Shown: positions 17,111 to 24,807 of the stretch, piece by piece
Layout: each line of letters starts with the position of its first letter
How positions within the stretch are numbered: the stretch's first letter is position 1
From: Rikenellaceae bacterium
GTDB lineage: Bacteria > Bacteroidota > Bacteroidia > Bacteroidales > Rikenellaceae
Direction of reading: 5' to 3'
Assembly: GCA_015060075.1 (NCBI GenBank)
Contig: SUZE01000005.1
Span: 1 to 34,999 of the forward strand
DNA: 34,999 nucleotides
Made by a program: the position numbers and the translations under genes
The notes under the pieces: model-generated
The model's input: the letters and a program-made list of their open reading frames with translations, nothing else
Told to the model about the DNA's origin: nothing
Database searches by the model: none

Positions 17111-17253
17111 ATCTTAAATGCAGAATGCAAAATGCAAAATGCAAAATTAGTTTTCCGTTAATCCTGCTTCGCAGGCTTTTCTTCCTTGCGGCTCGGCATA
17201 GTGCAAACAAGTTCGCCCTCTGCTCTCGCTCCGCTGCGTCAGTTTTCCGTTTA
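17111..17253. other. 143-nt intergenic spacer between tgt and the LptG-type gene
   Basis: The spacer is bordered by repeat units: a 7-mer array (17117-17144) and an AACGGAA unit (17153-17159) on one side and AACGGAA-AACTGAC (17238-17251, minus strand) right after the tgt stop on the other. Between them lie about 85 nt of GC-richer sequence with a small hairpin CCTGC-TTC-GCAGG at 17163-17175. I recognise no gene or promoter in it; an open frame crossing it on the plus strand runs antisense into tgt and looks like a shadow. Confidence 0.6.
17117..17144. repeat. Tandem 7-mer array, 4 x AATGCAA
   Basis: Four heptamers in exact register (AATGCAG, then three AATGCAA) are followed by AATT. The array starts 6 nt upstream of the LptG-type start codon, so on the transcript its complement forms the immediate leader of that gene. 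Confidence 0.9.
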
Positions 17254-18384
17254 TTACAGTCTTCTGCCGAGTTTTTCGACCATTATGGCTTTCCATTGTG
17301 CGAAGTCACCTGCGATAATGTGCTTGCGGGCTTCGCCAACTAACCATAAGTAGAAGCCCGTATTGTGCAACGATGCAATCTGCGCTGCCAACATCTCACC
17401 ACACACCACTAAGTGGTGGAGATACGCCTTCGAGTATTGGTGGTCCACGAAGGTTGTGCCGTTAGGGTCAATAGGCGAAAAGTCGTTCTCCCACTTCTTG
17501 TTGCGGATATTGATTGTGCCCTCGCTCGTAAACAACTGCCCGTTGCGACCGTTGCGGGTAGGCATTACGCAGTCGAACATATCCACACCTCTCGAAATTC
17601 CCTCCAAGATATTTATCGGCGTACCGACACCCATCAAATAACGAGGTTTATCCTGCGGTAGTATGGCATTGACAACCTCAATCATCGCATACATAACCTC
17701 CGTAGGCTCTCCAACCGCCAAACCTCCAATGGCATAGCCATCGGCGTTGTACTGCAAGACATTCTCGGCAGCCTTCGCACGAAGGTCGGGATATCCGCAA
17801 CCCTGCACTATCGGAAATAGCGATTGATAGTGACCATATTTTGGCGTGGTTTTGTGGTATTGATTAAAGCATCTATCCAGCCAACGCTCGGTCAGCGCCA
17901 ACGACTTCGCCGCATACTCCTTCGGAGCATCGCCGGGAGGACACTCGTCAAACGCCATCATAATATCGGCACCTATGGTGCGCTCGGTATCGATAACGCT
18001 TTCAGGGGTGAAGAGGTGGCGAGAACCGTCAATATGCGACTGAAAGTGACAACCCTCCTCCTTCAACTTTCTGCACGCCGCAAGCGAGAAGACCTGAAAA
18101 CCTCCGCTATCGGTCAGCATCGGCTTATCCCAAGTCGAGAATCGATGCACACCGCCCGCCTCCTCCAAAATCTTCATGCCGGGGCGGAGGTAGAGGTGGT
18201 AGGTGTTTGCCAAGATAATCTGCGCCTTTGCCTCATCTTTGATATCACGATGAAAGATGCCCTTCATCGCCGCCGCAGTACCTACGGGCATAAATATCGG
18301 AGTCTGAATAACGCCGTGGTCCGTGACGATTTCTCCCGCACGGGCGTTAGTTGCTATATCTCTATGTTGTAAAGTAAACTTCAT
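17254..18384 (-). CDS. tgt: tRNA-guanine transglycosylase (Tgt)
   Basis: The 376-aa enzyme exchanges guanine-34 of GUN-anticodon tRNAs for preQ1 on the way to queuosine. Asp92 in TDSGGFQVFSL and nucleophile Asp271 in DMFDCVMPTRNGR are present, as are AFDECPPG and GGLAVGEP. The C-terminal Cys-x-Cys-x2-Cys part of the usual zinc site is absent: the stretch near 302-318 reads FSPIDPNGTTFVDHQYS, although the later His of SLHN (340) remains. I believe Bacteroidota homologues share this loss. The ATG at 18384 (MKFTLQHRD) is preferred over one four codons upstream. A TAATTTTG -7-like box lies at 18394-18401. Confidence 0.95.
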   Translation of the reverse strand: MKFTLQHRDIATNARAGEIVTDHGVIQTPIFMPVGTAAAMKGIFHRDIKDEAKAQIILANTYHLYLRPGMKILEEAGGVHRFSTWDKPMLTDSGGFQVFSLAACRKLKEEGCHFQSHIDGSRHLFTPESVIDTERTIGADIMMAFDECPPGDAPKEYAAKSLALTERWLDRCFNQYHKTTPKYGHYQSLFPIVQGCGYPDLRAKAAENVLQYNADGYAIGGLAVGEPTEVMYAMIEVVNAILPQDKPRYLMGVGTPINILEGISRGVDMFDCVMPTRNGRNGQLFTSEGTINIRNKKWENDFSPIDPNGTTFVDHQYSKAYLHHLVVCGEMLAAQIASLHNTGFYLWLVGEARKHIIAGDFAQWKAIMVEKLGRRL

Positions 18385-18393
18385 AATCTTGTG

Positions 18394-18431
18394 CAAAATT
18401 ACTAATTTTCACGAAATTTTGCGTAAGTTTG
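18394..18431. promoter_or_regulatory. Divergent promoter region between tgt and the glycosyltransferase gene
   Basis: TAATTTTG on the minus strand (18394-18401) lies 10 nt from the tgt ATG, and TAAGTTTG on the plus strand (18424-18431) lies 29 nt before the glycosyltransferase ATG. Both match TAnnTTTG. No well-spaced TTTG -33 box is evident for either, so these are candidate -7 boxes only. Confidence 0.45.
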
Positions 18432-18460
18432 CAAAATAATTGACAACACGACCTGACAAG

Positions 18461-19627
18461 ATGGAGAAAATATACGATATAATTTACAGTGCATTAATGG
18501 CTTACGGCGGTTTTGGCATCGCCCTCGGAGTCACAATTCTCGTGCTGTTCATTGTCCAAATTTCGCTTCATCTCGGCATTTATGGCAAAATTGCATCGTT
18601 CCGCCTGATGAACAAAAAGCAGATTCGTGACAAAGAGCCTGCAATATCGATAGTCGTTCCCCTCTTTGCCGAAGATGCAAACTATATCGACACTTCCCTC
18701 ACCTCGTTGCTCACACAAGACTATGCCGAGTTTGAGGTTGTCGTGGTATATGTCGGCAATAGTGACGACTTTTTTGCCGATATCAAGTCGTTGCAAAGGC
18801 TCTATCCACACCTTACACCCGTACATATCGACTACTCGCCCCACTATCCCGTATCGACAAAGATTGCGCTAAATGTGGGCATAAAGAGTGCAAAATACGA
18901 CTTCGTAATAACCACCTCGTCAGATGCGACACCGGCATCGGAGCGTTGGCTCTCACTCCTCGCCAAAGGATTTATGTATGGCGACATTGTTCTCGGTTAC
19001 TGTGGCATAGCACAACAGAGTGGATTTGCCAATTTCGTATTCCGAGAGTATCAATTCAACGACTCGATTGCTTGGCTCTCGTCAGCAATTCGCAACAAGG
19101 CATACTCCGCTTCACGCAATGCTCTCGGATTTAAGAAGAGTCTCTATTTTGACGTTCGTGGTTTCAACCATCTCAACATGAATGTTGGCGAAAACGACCT
19201 CTTCGTACAGCAGATTGCCACACGGGATAATGTCAGCGTAGTGTTATCGCCACGAGCAACATGTACGGAGCGCACTTGGGGCGGTTGGAGTTGGTGGTGG
19301 CGCAGAACAAAGTTGCTACACACCACACATCGTTACTATCCGAAGGGTACGATGGCAGCATCAATAGCAGAGTTGTCAATCCGCACGCTCTTTTTCGCCT
19401 CTATACTTACAGCCGTTGTTCTTATGCCGTGGGAGTTTATGGTTGCAGCGTTGATTGTTGCCCTTTTGAGATACTTTATCGTGATGTTTGTGGTTGTTCG
19501 CAATGCCCGCCGACTCGGCGAAGGTGGCGTGATTGCCCTCCACTTTATCTACGACATCATTGAGCCGGCATTGCGATTTGCCATCGCTCTATCTTCGCAC
19601 AAAAAGTACAAGAAATCTTGGCTCTAA
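18461..19627 (+). CDS. Membrane glycosyltransferase, family 2
   Basis: The 388-aa product has an N-terminal membrane helix (~13-35), a GT-A domain beginning ISIVVPLFAEDANYIDTSLTSLL (~55-75), and two or three C-terminal helices (~300-355). The usual DxD nucleotide-sugar site appears as TTSSDATP, keeping one Asp; GENDLFVQQIA and a Trp-rich WGGWSWWWRRTK stand where GT2 enzymes have the ED and (Q/R)xxRW motifs. It should transfer a sugar from an activated donor at the cytoplasmic face of the membrane; donor and acceptor are unknown. An in-frame TTG at 18440 is a weaker start than the ATG at 18461. The sigma-factor gene starts one base after its stop, so they are coupled. Confidence 0.85.
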   Translation: MEKIYDIIYSALMAYGGFGIALGVTILVLFIVQISLHLGIYGKIASFRLMNKKQIRDKEPAISIVVPLFAEDANYIDTSLTSLLTQDYAEFEVVVVYVGNSDDFFADIKSLQRLYPHLTPVHIDYSPHYPVSTKIALNVGIKSAKYDFVITTSSDATPASERWLSLLAKGFMYGDIVLGYCGIAQQSGFANFVFREYQFNDSIAWLSSAIRNKAYSASRNALGFKKSLYFDVRGFNHLNMNVGENDLFVQQIATRDNVSVVLSPRATCTERTWGGWSWWWRRTKLLHTTHRYYPKGTMAASIAELSIRTLFFASILTAVVLMPWEFMVAALIVALLRYFIVMFVVVRNARRLGEGGVIALHFIYDIIEPALRFAIALSSHKKYKKSWL

Positions 19628-19628
19628 T

Positions 19629-20228
19629 ATGACCAAAGAGCATAACATATATGACGACCGTACGCTCGTGCAAATGGTTCGTGAGGGCGATAGCACCGCC
19701 TTCGATACGCTCTTTACCCGTCATAGCGAGATGATTTATGCTACACTTCTGAAATTTACGGGCAACAGTGATGATGTCGATGACTTGATGCAGGAGGCCT
19801 TCATGAAGGCGTACCTCAAAATCGGACTCTATAACCCGAAATATGACTTTGGGGCGTGGATATACACCATAGCCCGCAATACATTTGTCGATTTCAGCCG
19901 CACTCGCAAGAGCAATGCGCTGAATCCGCAAAATCTTCCACTCGAAAGTGGAGAATCGACACAGGTATCGACACCAACGCCCGAAGATTACATCATAAAC
20001 GCGCAACAGCGGGCGCAAATCGAGCGATATATCTCGATGTTGCCCGAGGACTACCGCCAACTCTTTGAGTTGCGATTTATTGACGAATATAGTTACGAGG
20101 AGATTGCCGAAAAACTCGACATGAAACTCGGCACAGTAAAAACCCGCATCTTCCGAGTACGCAACATGATGTGCCGTCTTATTACCGAAGGCGAGGAGCA
20201 TAACGAAAAACAGAACGACAATGGATAG
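19629..20228 (+). CDS. ECF-type RNA polymerase sigma factor
   Basis: The 199-aa product has sigma region 2 (~25-95: AFDTLFTRHSEMIYATLLKF, DDLMQEAFMKAYLKI, FGAWIYTIARNTFVDFSRTRK) and region 4 (~135-185: LPEDYRQLFELRFIDEYSYEEIAEKLDMKLGTVKTRIFRVRNMM), separated by a Ser/Thr/Pro linker. It would direct RNA polymerase to a specific regulon. No anti-sigma gene follows, unlike many Bacteroidales ECF loci; instead its end overlaps rsmG by 8 nt and its start is one base from the glycosyltransferase stop. That suggests constitutive or growth-linked expression, as in the housekeeping-like ECF factors of this phylum. An upstream extended frame overlaps the glycosyltransferase and is rejected. Confidence 0.93.
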   Translation: MTKEHNIYDDRTLVQMVREGDSTAFDTLFTRHSEMIYATLLKFTGNSDDVDDLMQEAFMKAYLKIGLYNPKYDFGAWIYTIARNTFVDFSRTRKSNALNPQNLPLESGESTQVSTPTPEDYIINAQQRAQIERYISMLPEDYRQLFELRFIDEYSYEEIAEKLDMKLGTVKTRIFRVRNMMCRLITEGEEHNEKQNDNG

Positions 20229-20850
20229 TGTAGCACTTATCGAAAAATATTTTCCGAACCTGTCGGAGCAACAACGAGAGCAATTTGCACGACTTGGTGA
20301 GGTATACGCCGAGTGGAATGCCAAGATAAATGTGGTATCACGCAAAGATATGGAGCATATCTACCTGCACCATATTCTCCACTCGCTCGCCATTGCCAAA
20401 GTGTGCCACTTTGCCGATGGTGCGCAAGTTCTTGATGTCGGTTGTGGCGGTGGTTTTCCATCGGTTCCGTTGGCAATAATGTTCCCGAGTGTACAATTTA
20501 CCGCCTGCGACTCGATAGGCAAGAAAATTCGTGTTGTGGAGGGTGTTTGCGAGGCGGTAGGTATCAAAAATATCCGCACCGTAAATGGTCGTGTCGAGCA
20601 GTTGAAAGAGCAGTTCGACTATATCGTATCACGCGCTGTAACCGATATGCCGACCTTCGTGGGTTGGGTGCGAGGTATGGTTCGCAAAGGCGAAAAAGGC
20701 TCGTTACCGAATGGTATTCTCTACCTCAAAGGCGGAGATTTAACCGAGGAGTTGCAGGCAAGTCGCCGTCAATGGGAACGATACTATATCTCGGAGTTCT
20801 TCGAGGAGGAGTTTTACGATACCAAACAAGTAGTCTATTCGAGAAGTTAA
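20221..20850 (+). CDS. rsmG: 16S rRNA (guanine-527-N7)-methyltransferase RsmG
   Basis: The 209-aa enzyme methylates N7 of G527 in the 530 loop of 16S rRNA using SAM. The Rossmann SAM-binding motif VLDVGCGGGFPSVPLAIMFP is near residues 70-89; NVVSRKDMEHIYLHHILHSL is the typical RsmG/GidB N-terminal block, and YIVSRAVTDMPTFVGWV is the conserved late strand. The start codon lies inside the last codons of the sigma gene (8-nt overlap), so translation is coupled. Its stop TAA is in the same frame as the next gene, only 15 nt upstream of that gene's GTG. Confidence 0.95.
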   Translation: MDSVALIEKYFPNLSEQQREQFARLGEVYAEWNAKINVVSRKDMEHIYLHHILHSLAIAKVCHFADGAQVLDVGCGGGFPSVPLAIMFPSVQFTACDSIGKKIRVVEGVCEAVGIKNIRTVNGRVEQLKEQFDYIVSRAVTDMPTFVGWVRGMVRKGEKGSLPNGILYLKGGDLTEELQASRRQWERYYISEFFEEEFYDTKQVVYSRS

Positions 20851-20865
20851 AAGTCTTTTGAAGCA

Positions 20866-22533
20866 GTGCGTAACGTCCTTCTAATATTGGCATTTACAGC
20901 ATTGACCTTTTCGGTCGAGGCAAAGAGAGTATCGAAAATACAACAACGTGATTCGATAACAATCTTCGGGCATGTTCTTTGCGAGGGTAAACCTCTTGCC
21001 GATATTCCCGTTTCCGATGGTGTACACATCGTCAAGACCGACTCCTTGGGGCGATATGCCATCGCCTCCAACAAGTTTCAAAATACGGTCTTCGTAATCA
21101 CCCCATCGGGTTATGAGCCGGCATGCAAAAAGCGTATATTTCCACAATTTTGGTCGTTGTTACGCAAAAAGCGAGAGGTCGCCGAGCAGCACGATTTTCA
21201 CCTCGTAAAGCGCAACCAAAAGAGCCATCGTATTCTGTTCTTGTCGAATCTCTTTCTGCACAACTCGAACGATGACCTTCTGCAATTCAAACGCAAAACA
21301 ATACCTGCCGTAGACAAAATAGCCGAAGAAGTAGACGACTCAACAGCCGTCTATACGATTCTGCTGGGTGACATCAGCAACTGCCCGTCATGGTACTCTC
21401 GTGAGTTTGATATCAGTGATGCCGTTTCGATTATGGGAACACTGCGCTATCCCACCATGCTCTATACCGTAATGGGCGACCAGGATAACGATGGAGCCGT
21501 GCCGGGAACAGGTCTTACCGACTATAAGGCGGAGCGACAATATATCTATTCGTGTGGCCCGAAATACTTCTCTATAAATATCGGAGATATCCACTACATT
21601 GTACTCGACAATACCGTATTCCGCAATGAGGCGGGCAAAGGAAAGTACCCGACCGAGATTGTCGGCAGACGCAACTACGACCGTTTCGTTACCTCCGACC
21701 AGCTCGATTGGCTGCGCAAAGACCTATCGCTAATTGAGAATAGAGATAAGCCGATAGTGGTATGTATGCATCACAACGCTTTTACAGTAAACAACAAAGG
21801 GCGCATATCGAAGCGATTCTCCAAACCTGAACAGGTCGATTCGCTCACAAACTGCTTCAAGGCGTTCCGAAATGTACACTTTGTGACCTCCGGTTCGATG
21901 GACCGAAGAGTATCGAAATCGAAGGATATCGCCAACATTGTGGAGCATGCCATAGCATCAACTTCCGGCGACAGGTGGAAGAGCGGTTACAATGGCTTTG
22001 AGTTGTCTATCAACAACGCAGGTACTCCGGCAGGGTTTGAGGTGTTTGATGTTGAAGGCGATAAGATATCGTGGCATCATCGCTCGGAGAATGGAGAGCG
22101 AAAACCGTTCCGTATCTACGATATGGCAAGTGTCGGCGAGTACTATCGTAATAATCTCGATATTCAGAACTTGGTGCGAGAGTATCCAAAGACCTTCATT
22201 AACTACGACACTAAGGATTTTGCCAAATATATCTATATCAATTGGTGGGGACAAGAGAAGGGGGCAAAGTTGGAGGTTTTTGAGGATAACAGACCTCTGC
22301 GAGTGCGCCAAATATATCAAGCAGACCCACTTTATGTTGCGACCTCGGCGACTCTTTCACTGAAACATAGCCGCAAAAAGCCTCGTATGTCACGCAACAA
22401 TTGCCAACACCTATTTCGAGTTCAACGCACATCGCCAACATCGGTTATCCGAGTGCGCACTACCGACCCGTTTGGCGTAGTTTGCGAGGAGATATTTGTG
22501 GGCAAAAAAGAGTTCGCACAGCAGATAAAGTAG
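20866..22533 (+). CDS. Secreted metallophosphoesterase-like protein, active site degenerate
   Basis: The 555-aa product has a signal peptide (RNVLLILAFTALTFSVEA), an N-terminal carboxypeptidase-regulatory-like beta domain (~30-115), a calcineurin-like domain (~120-345) and a C-terminal beta domain (~350-555), the layout of Bacteroidota three-domain calcineurin-like proteins. The metal ligands are mostly lost: the first Asp motif reads LFLSNLF (125-130), GNHD is GDQD (204-207), and GHxH is GSMD (343-346); GD at 168-169 and MHH at 301-303 remain. It may bind rather than hydrolyse, or use few metals. The only in-frame start that keeps the signal peptide is GTG at 20866, 15 nt after the rsmG stop in the same frame; read-through would fuse the two. 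Confidence 0.8.
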   Translation: MRNVLLILAFTALTFSVEAKRVSKIQQRDSITIFGHVLCEGKPLADIPVSDGVHIVKTDSLGRYAIASNKFQNTVFVITPSGYEPACKKRIFPQFWSLLRKKREVAEQHDFHLVKRNQKSHRILFLSNLFLHNSNDDLLQFKRKTIPAVDKIAEEVDDSTAVYTILLGDISNCPSWYSREFDISDAVSIMGTLRYPTMLYTVMGDQDNDGAVPGTGLTDYKAERQYIYSCGPKYFSINIGDIHYIVLDNTVFRNEAGKGKYPTEIVGRRNYDRFVTSDQLDWLRKDLSLIENRDKPIVVCMHHNAFTVNNKGRISKRFSKPEQVDSLTNCFKAFRNVHFVTSGSMDRRVSKSKDIANIVEHAIASTSGDRWKSGYNGFELSINNAGTPAGFEVFDVEGDKISWHHRSENGERKPFRIYDMASVGEYYRNNLDIQNLVREYPKTFINYDTKDFAKYIYINWWGQEKGAKLEVFEDNRPLRVRQIYQADPLYVATSATLSLKHSRKKPRMSRNNCQHLFRVQRTSPTSVIRVRTTDPFGVVCEEIFVGKKEFAQQIK

Positions 22534-22581
22534 CGGTCAGCAGTTTCCCGAACTCCGAGCGTGGTCAAGGCACAAGTGATG

Positions 22582-22611
22582 ATAGGATTGAATAGGACTA
22601 AATAGGACTCG
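22582..22611 (+). repeat. Tandem 10-mer array (ATAGGANTNA type)
   Basis: Three adjacent 10-mers, ATAGGATTGA, ATAGGACTAA and ATAGGACTCG, share ATAGGA. A further AATAGGAG unit lies at 22628-22635. The opposite-strand copies at 22678-22704 have the same ATAGGA core. Confidence 0.8.
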
Positions 22612-22656
22612 CTCCCGTTGGTCGCTTAATAGGAGTGCGCTGAAAGTTTTTTAGTT

Positions 22657-22704
22657 ATCAGTTTTCCGCTTTCCGTTTGGTCCCATTACTCCTATTGGTC
22701 CTAT
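22657..22704 (-). repeat. Joined 9-mer and 7-mer arrays on the minus strand
   Basis: Read on the minus strand: ATAGGACCA, ATAGGAGTA, ATGGGACCA (22704-22678), continuing without a gap into AACGGAA, AGCGGAA, AACTGAT (22677-22657). Two repeat types with different unit length abut exactly, and the 7-mer is the one found in mqnE. Confidence 0.8.
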
Positions 22705-22750
22705 ATTCTCTCAACTCTCAGTTAAAACTAAAAGTTTTTACATTTTGAGT

Positions 22751-22780
22751 TTTGAATTATGAATTTTATTTGTACCTTTG
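22751..22780 (+). promoter_or_regulatory. Bacteroidales-type promoter for greA
   Basis: TTTG (22751-22754), 18 nt, TACCTTTG (22773-22780): a full match to the TTTG / TAnnTTTG pair. It leaves a leader of about 95 nt before the greA ATG at 22881. Confidence 0.75.
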
Positions 22781-22880
22781 TGGCACAAACATTAGGGTTT
22801 CAGTCTTTGCGAGGATTGAAATTCTTTATTTTTTTGTTGCTCTAAAAAATTGTAAACGAATAAAAAGATTATACAGAACT

Positions 22881-23354
22881 ATGGCACAGATTAATTACCT
22901 CACAGCCGAGGGTTACAAAAAGTTGAAAGATGAACTCGACCACATGCGCTCCGTAGAGCGTCCTGCCGCTGCTGCTGCTATTGCAGAGGCTCGCGACAAA
23001 GGCGACTTGTCGGAGAATGCCGAGTATGATGCGGCACGAGAGGCACAAGGCTTGCTCGAAATGCGTATAGCACAGTTGGAGGCTACACTCAACAACTCAC
23101 GAGTTATTGACGAGAGCAAGATTCAAAAGGACAAGGTACAGATTTTGAGCAAGGTAAAACTCCTCAACCACAACAACAAGCGTGAGGTCACCTATACCAT
23201 CGTATCGGAGAACGAGGCGAACCTCCGTGAGGGTAAGTTGGCTATCGGCACACCTATTGCCAAGGCATTGCTCGGCAAGAAGAAGGGCGAGGTGGTAGAG
23301 GTCTCCGTACCTGCCGGCGTTATCAAGTTCGAGATTTTGGATATTTCGATTTAA
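22881..23354 (+). CDS. greA: Transcription elongation factor GreA
   Basis: The 157-aa protein rescues backtracked RNA polymerase by stimulating transcript cleavage. The N-terminal coiled coil (~1-75) starts MAQINYLTAEGYKKLKDELD and has the acidic tip GDLSENAEYDAARE (~40-53), whose Asp and Glu act in the polymerase secondary channel. The C-terminal FKBP-like domain includes KREVTYTIVSENEANLREGKLAIGTPIAKALLGKKKGE. Length and sequence are those of a normal GreA. The frame extends upstream to 22752 but 22881 gives the canonical N-terminus; a clear promoter and a terminator bracket the gene, so it is transcribed singly. Confidence 0.97.
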   Translation: MAQINYLTAEGYKKLKDELDHMRSVERPAAAAAIAEARDKGDLSENAEYDAAREAQGLLEMRIAQLEATLNNSRVIDESKIQKDKVQILSKVKLLNHNNKREVTYTIVSENEANLREGKLAIGTPIAKALLGKKKGEVVEVSVPAGVIKFEILDISI

Positions 23355-23383
23355 TAACATATAGGTTATAGGTTTTTGAGACA

Positions 23384-23418
23384 ACATTGCGGGGAAGAGA
23401 TTCTCTGCAATGTTTTTA
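23384..23418 (+). terminator. Terminator after greA
   Basis: ACATTGC (23384-23390) pairs with GCAATGT (23407-23413), with extra pairing inside the loop, and is followed by TTTTATTT. It separates greA from the GH2-like gene. Confidence 0.8.
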
Positions 23419-23488
23419 TTTGACAGCCTCTTGTTTTTTGGCGGTTTTTTTGCCATATTTGTCAAAAGTTTTTCAACTTACGATTACT

Positions 23489-24799
23489 ATGAAGAGATTT
23501 ACAATCATTATACTCGCATTGACGGCGTGCGCAACCCTTTCGGCACAGCAGGTCTATCGTACCGAATTTTCCGTTTTCGACCTTCGCGAAGCGGCACTCA
23601 AAAACGACCACTCCAAGACCGAACACCATATTCGTTTTGCCCCCAAAACAATCGAAGCGGTGGGCAAGGTGGAGGTCGTAGGTCAAACCGTAGACCTCCC
23701 TACCGCTTGGAGCGACTACAATGTCTATATCCACATTCAGAACACCATCAAGGCGTACGACCTCGTAGTGAATGAGCAGTTAGTCGCCTCGGTCGAGGAT
23801 TCGTATACCCCAGCGGACTTTCTCCTCTCGCCATATCTGCGTCAGGGCAAGAACGAGATTCTGCTGTTACTGCGCCGTTCGGAGTGCATAGAGTTGAATA
23901 GTGGCTCGAAAAGCAACCTCGTGGAGCAGTTCCGAGGTTCGTACATCTTTGCTCAACATCGCAAACATATCTACGACTACGATGCCCGTATCGTGCAGAG
24001 CGCCAACGGCAAGAGCCTTGCGCTCGAACTCGATATCCTCGTGCGCAACGATTTCAACTTCGAGGAGATTGTGCAGGTGGGTTACGATATCTACTCGCCC
24101 GACAACAAGTTGATAGATTATGCCGTACGAGAGTTTCCGGTGGCAGGTCGCAGTATCGACACGCTGCAAATTCGCACCTCGCTCGGCGAGGAGAGTCGTT
24201 ATTTGTGGAGCTCCTCAAATCCGAAATTATATCGCTTGACACTCTACACCAAGCGTGACGGCAAACCTCGCGAATATATCTCGTTCCGACTCGGTGCAGG
24301 CTCTACAACCTTTGCAGATGGCAAAATACTCCGCAATGGCAAGCCTATCGCTGTAAAGTCGGCGCAATACAACGCCCGTACAAACTACGCCGAGGCTCTC
24401 GCTGAGATAAAGGCTCTGCGCACAAAGGGCGTAAACACCTTACTTCCCGACAATCCGCAACCCGAGTGGTTTTACGACATCTGCGATGGATTGGGTATGT
24501 ATGTTATCGAGCGAGCAAATATAAACCCTGTGGAGCAGTCGCAAAATCGCAAAATAGGGGGTACTCCATCGAACAACCCAACGCTCGCAGGCGAATACCT
24601 CGCCCGCATCAAAGCGATGTATTATCGCACCCGAAATCACTCCTGCATTATTGCCTACTCTCTCGGTGGCGACCAGGCAGGCAATGGCTACAACATGTAT
24701 AAAGCTTATCAATGGTTGAAGAGCGTTGAGAAGGAGCGAGCCGTAATCTGCACCTCGGCAGATGGGGAGTGGAACAGTGATATTCAAATTGAGAATTGA
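23489..24799 (+). CDS. Exported GH2-like protein lacking catalytic residues, C-terminally shortened
   Basis: The 436-aa product has a signal peptide (MKRFTIIILALTACATLSAQ), a jelly-roll sugar-binding domain (~35-165), an immunoglobulin-like domain (~170-270) and the first part of a GH2 TIM barrel (~275-430: DGKILRNGKPIAVKSAQYNA, WFYDICDGLGMYVIERANIN, NHSCIIAYSLGGDQAGNG). In active GH2 enzymes the last block reads WSLGNEAGNG, with the acid/base Glu; here GGDQ (393-396) takes its place. The chain ends before the strand carrying the nucleophile Glu. Thus it should not be an active glycosidase of the usual type, and may bind carbohydrate. The last residues (IQIEN) and stop come from a tandem heptamer array, as if the 3' end had been replaced. 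rlmH starts 20 nt later. Confidence 0.8.
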   Translation: MKRFTIIILALTACATLSAQQVYRTEFSVFDLREAALKNDHSKTEHHIRFAPKTIEAVGKVEVVGQTVDLPTAWSDYNVYIHIQNTIKAYDLVVNEQLVASVEDSYTPADFLLSPYLRQGKNEILLLLRRSECIELNSGSKSNLVEQFRGSYIFAQHRKHIYDYDARIVQSANGKSLALELDILVRNDFNFEEIVQVGYDIYSPDNKLIDYAVREFPVAGRSIDTLQIRTSLGEESRYLWSSSNPKLYRLTLYTKRDGKPREYISFRLGAGSTTFADGKILRNGKPIAVKSAQYNARTNYAEALAEIKALRTKGVNTLLPDNPQPEWFYDICDGLGMYVIERANINPVEQSQNRKIGGTPSNNPTLAGEYLARIKAMYYRTRNHSCIIAYSLGGDQAGNGYNMYKAYQWLKSVEKERAVICTSADGEWNSDIQIEN

Positions 24800-24807
24800 G
24801 AATTGAG
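24787..24807. repeat. Tandem 7-mer array at the end of the GH2-like gene, 3 x AATTGAG
   Basis: Three identical AATTGAG heptamers followed by AATTAAA supply the last four codons and TGA stop of the GH2-like gene, then run to within 10 nt of the rlmH ATG. The unit is the same type as in 12696-12723. Confidence 0.9.

Larger units (their letters stand above)
22534..22750. other. Repeat-rich intergenic stretch upstream of greA
   Basis: About 350 nt separate the metallophosphoesterase-like gene from greA. The first two thirds hold no credible gene; they contain a 3 x 10-mer array, a 3 x 7-mer array and a 3 x 9-mer array on the opposite strand. The last third is the greA promoter and leader. ATAGGA units on one strand at 22582-22611 and on the other at 22678-22704 could pair into a long stem around a ~66-nt loop. 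Confidence 0.7.

Noticed and set aside
17125..17343. Plus-strand 72-codon frame in the tgt 3' region
   Set aside because: It runs antisense into tgt, starts in a repeat and has no recognisable product.
18385..18460. Riboswitch upstream of tgt (preQ1)
   Set aside because: Only ~76 nt are available between divergent starts, and no preQ1 aptamer-like stem and A-rich tail could be recognised.
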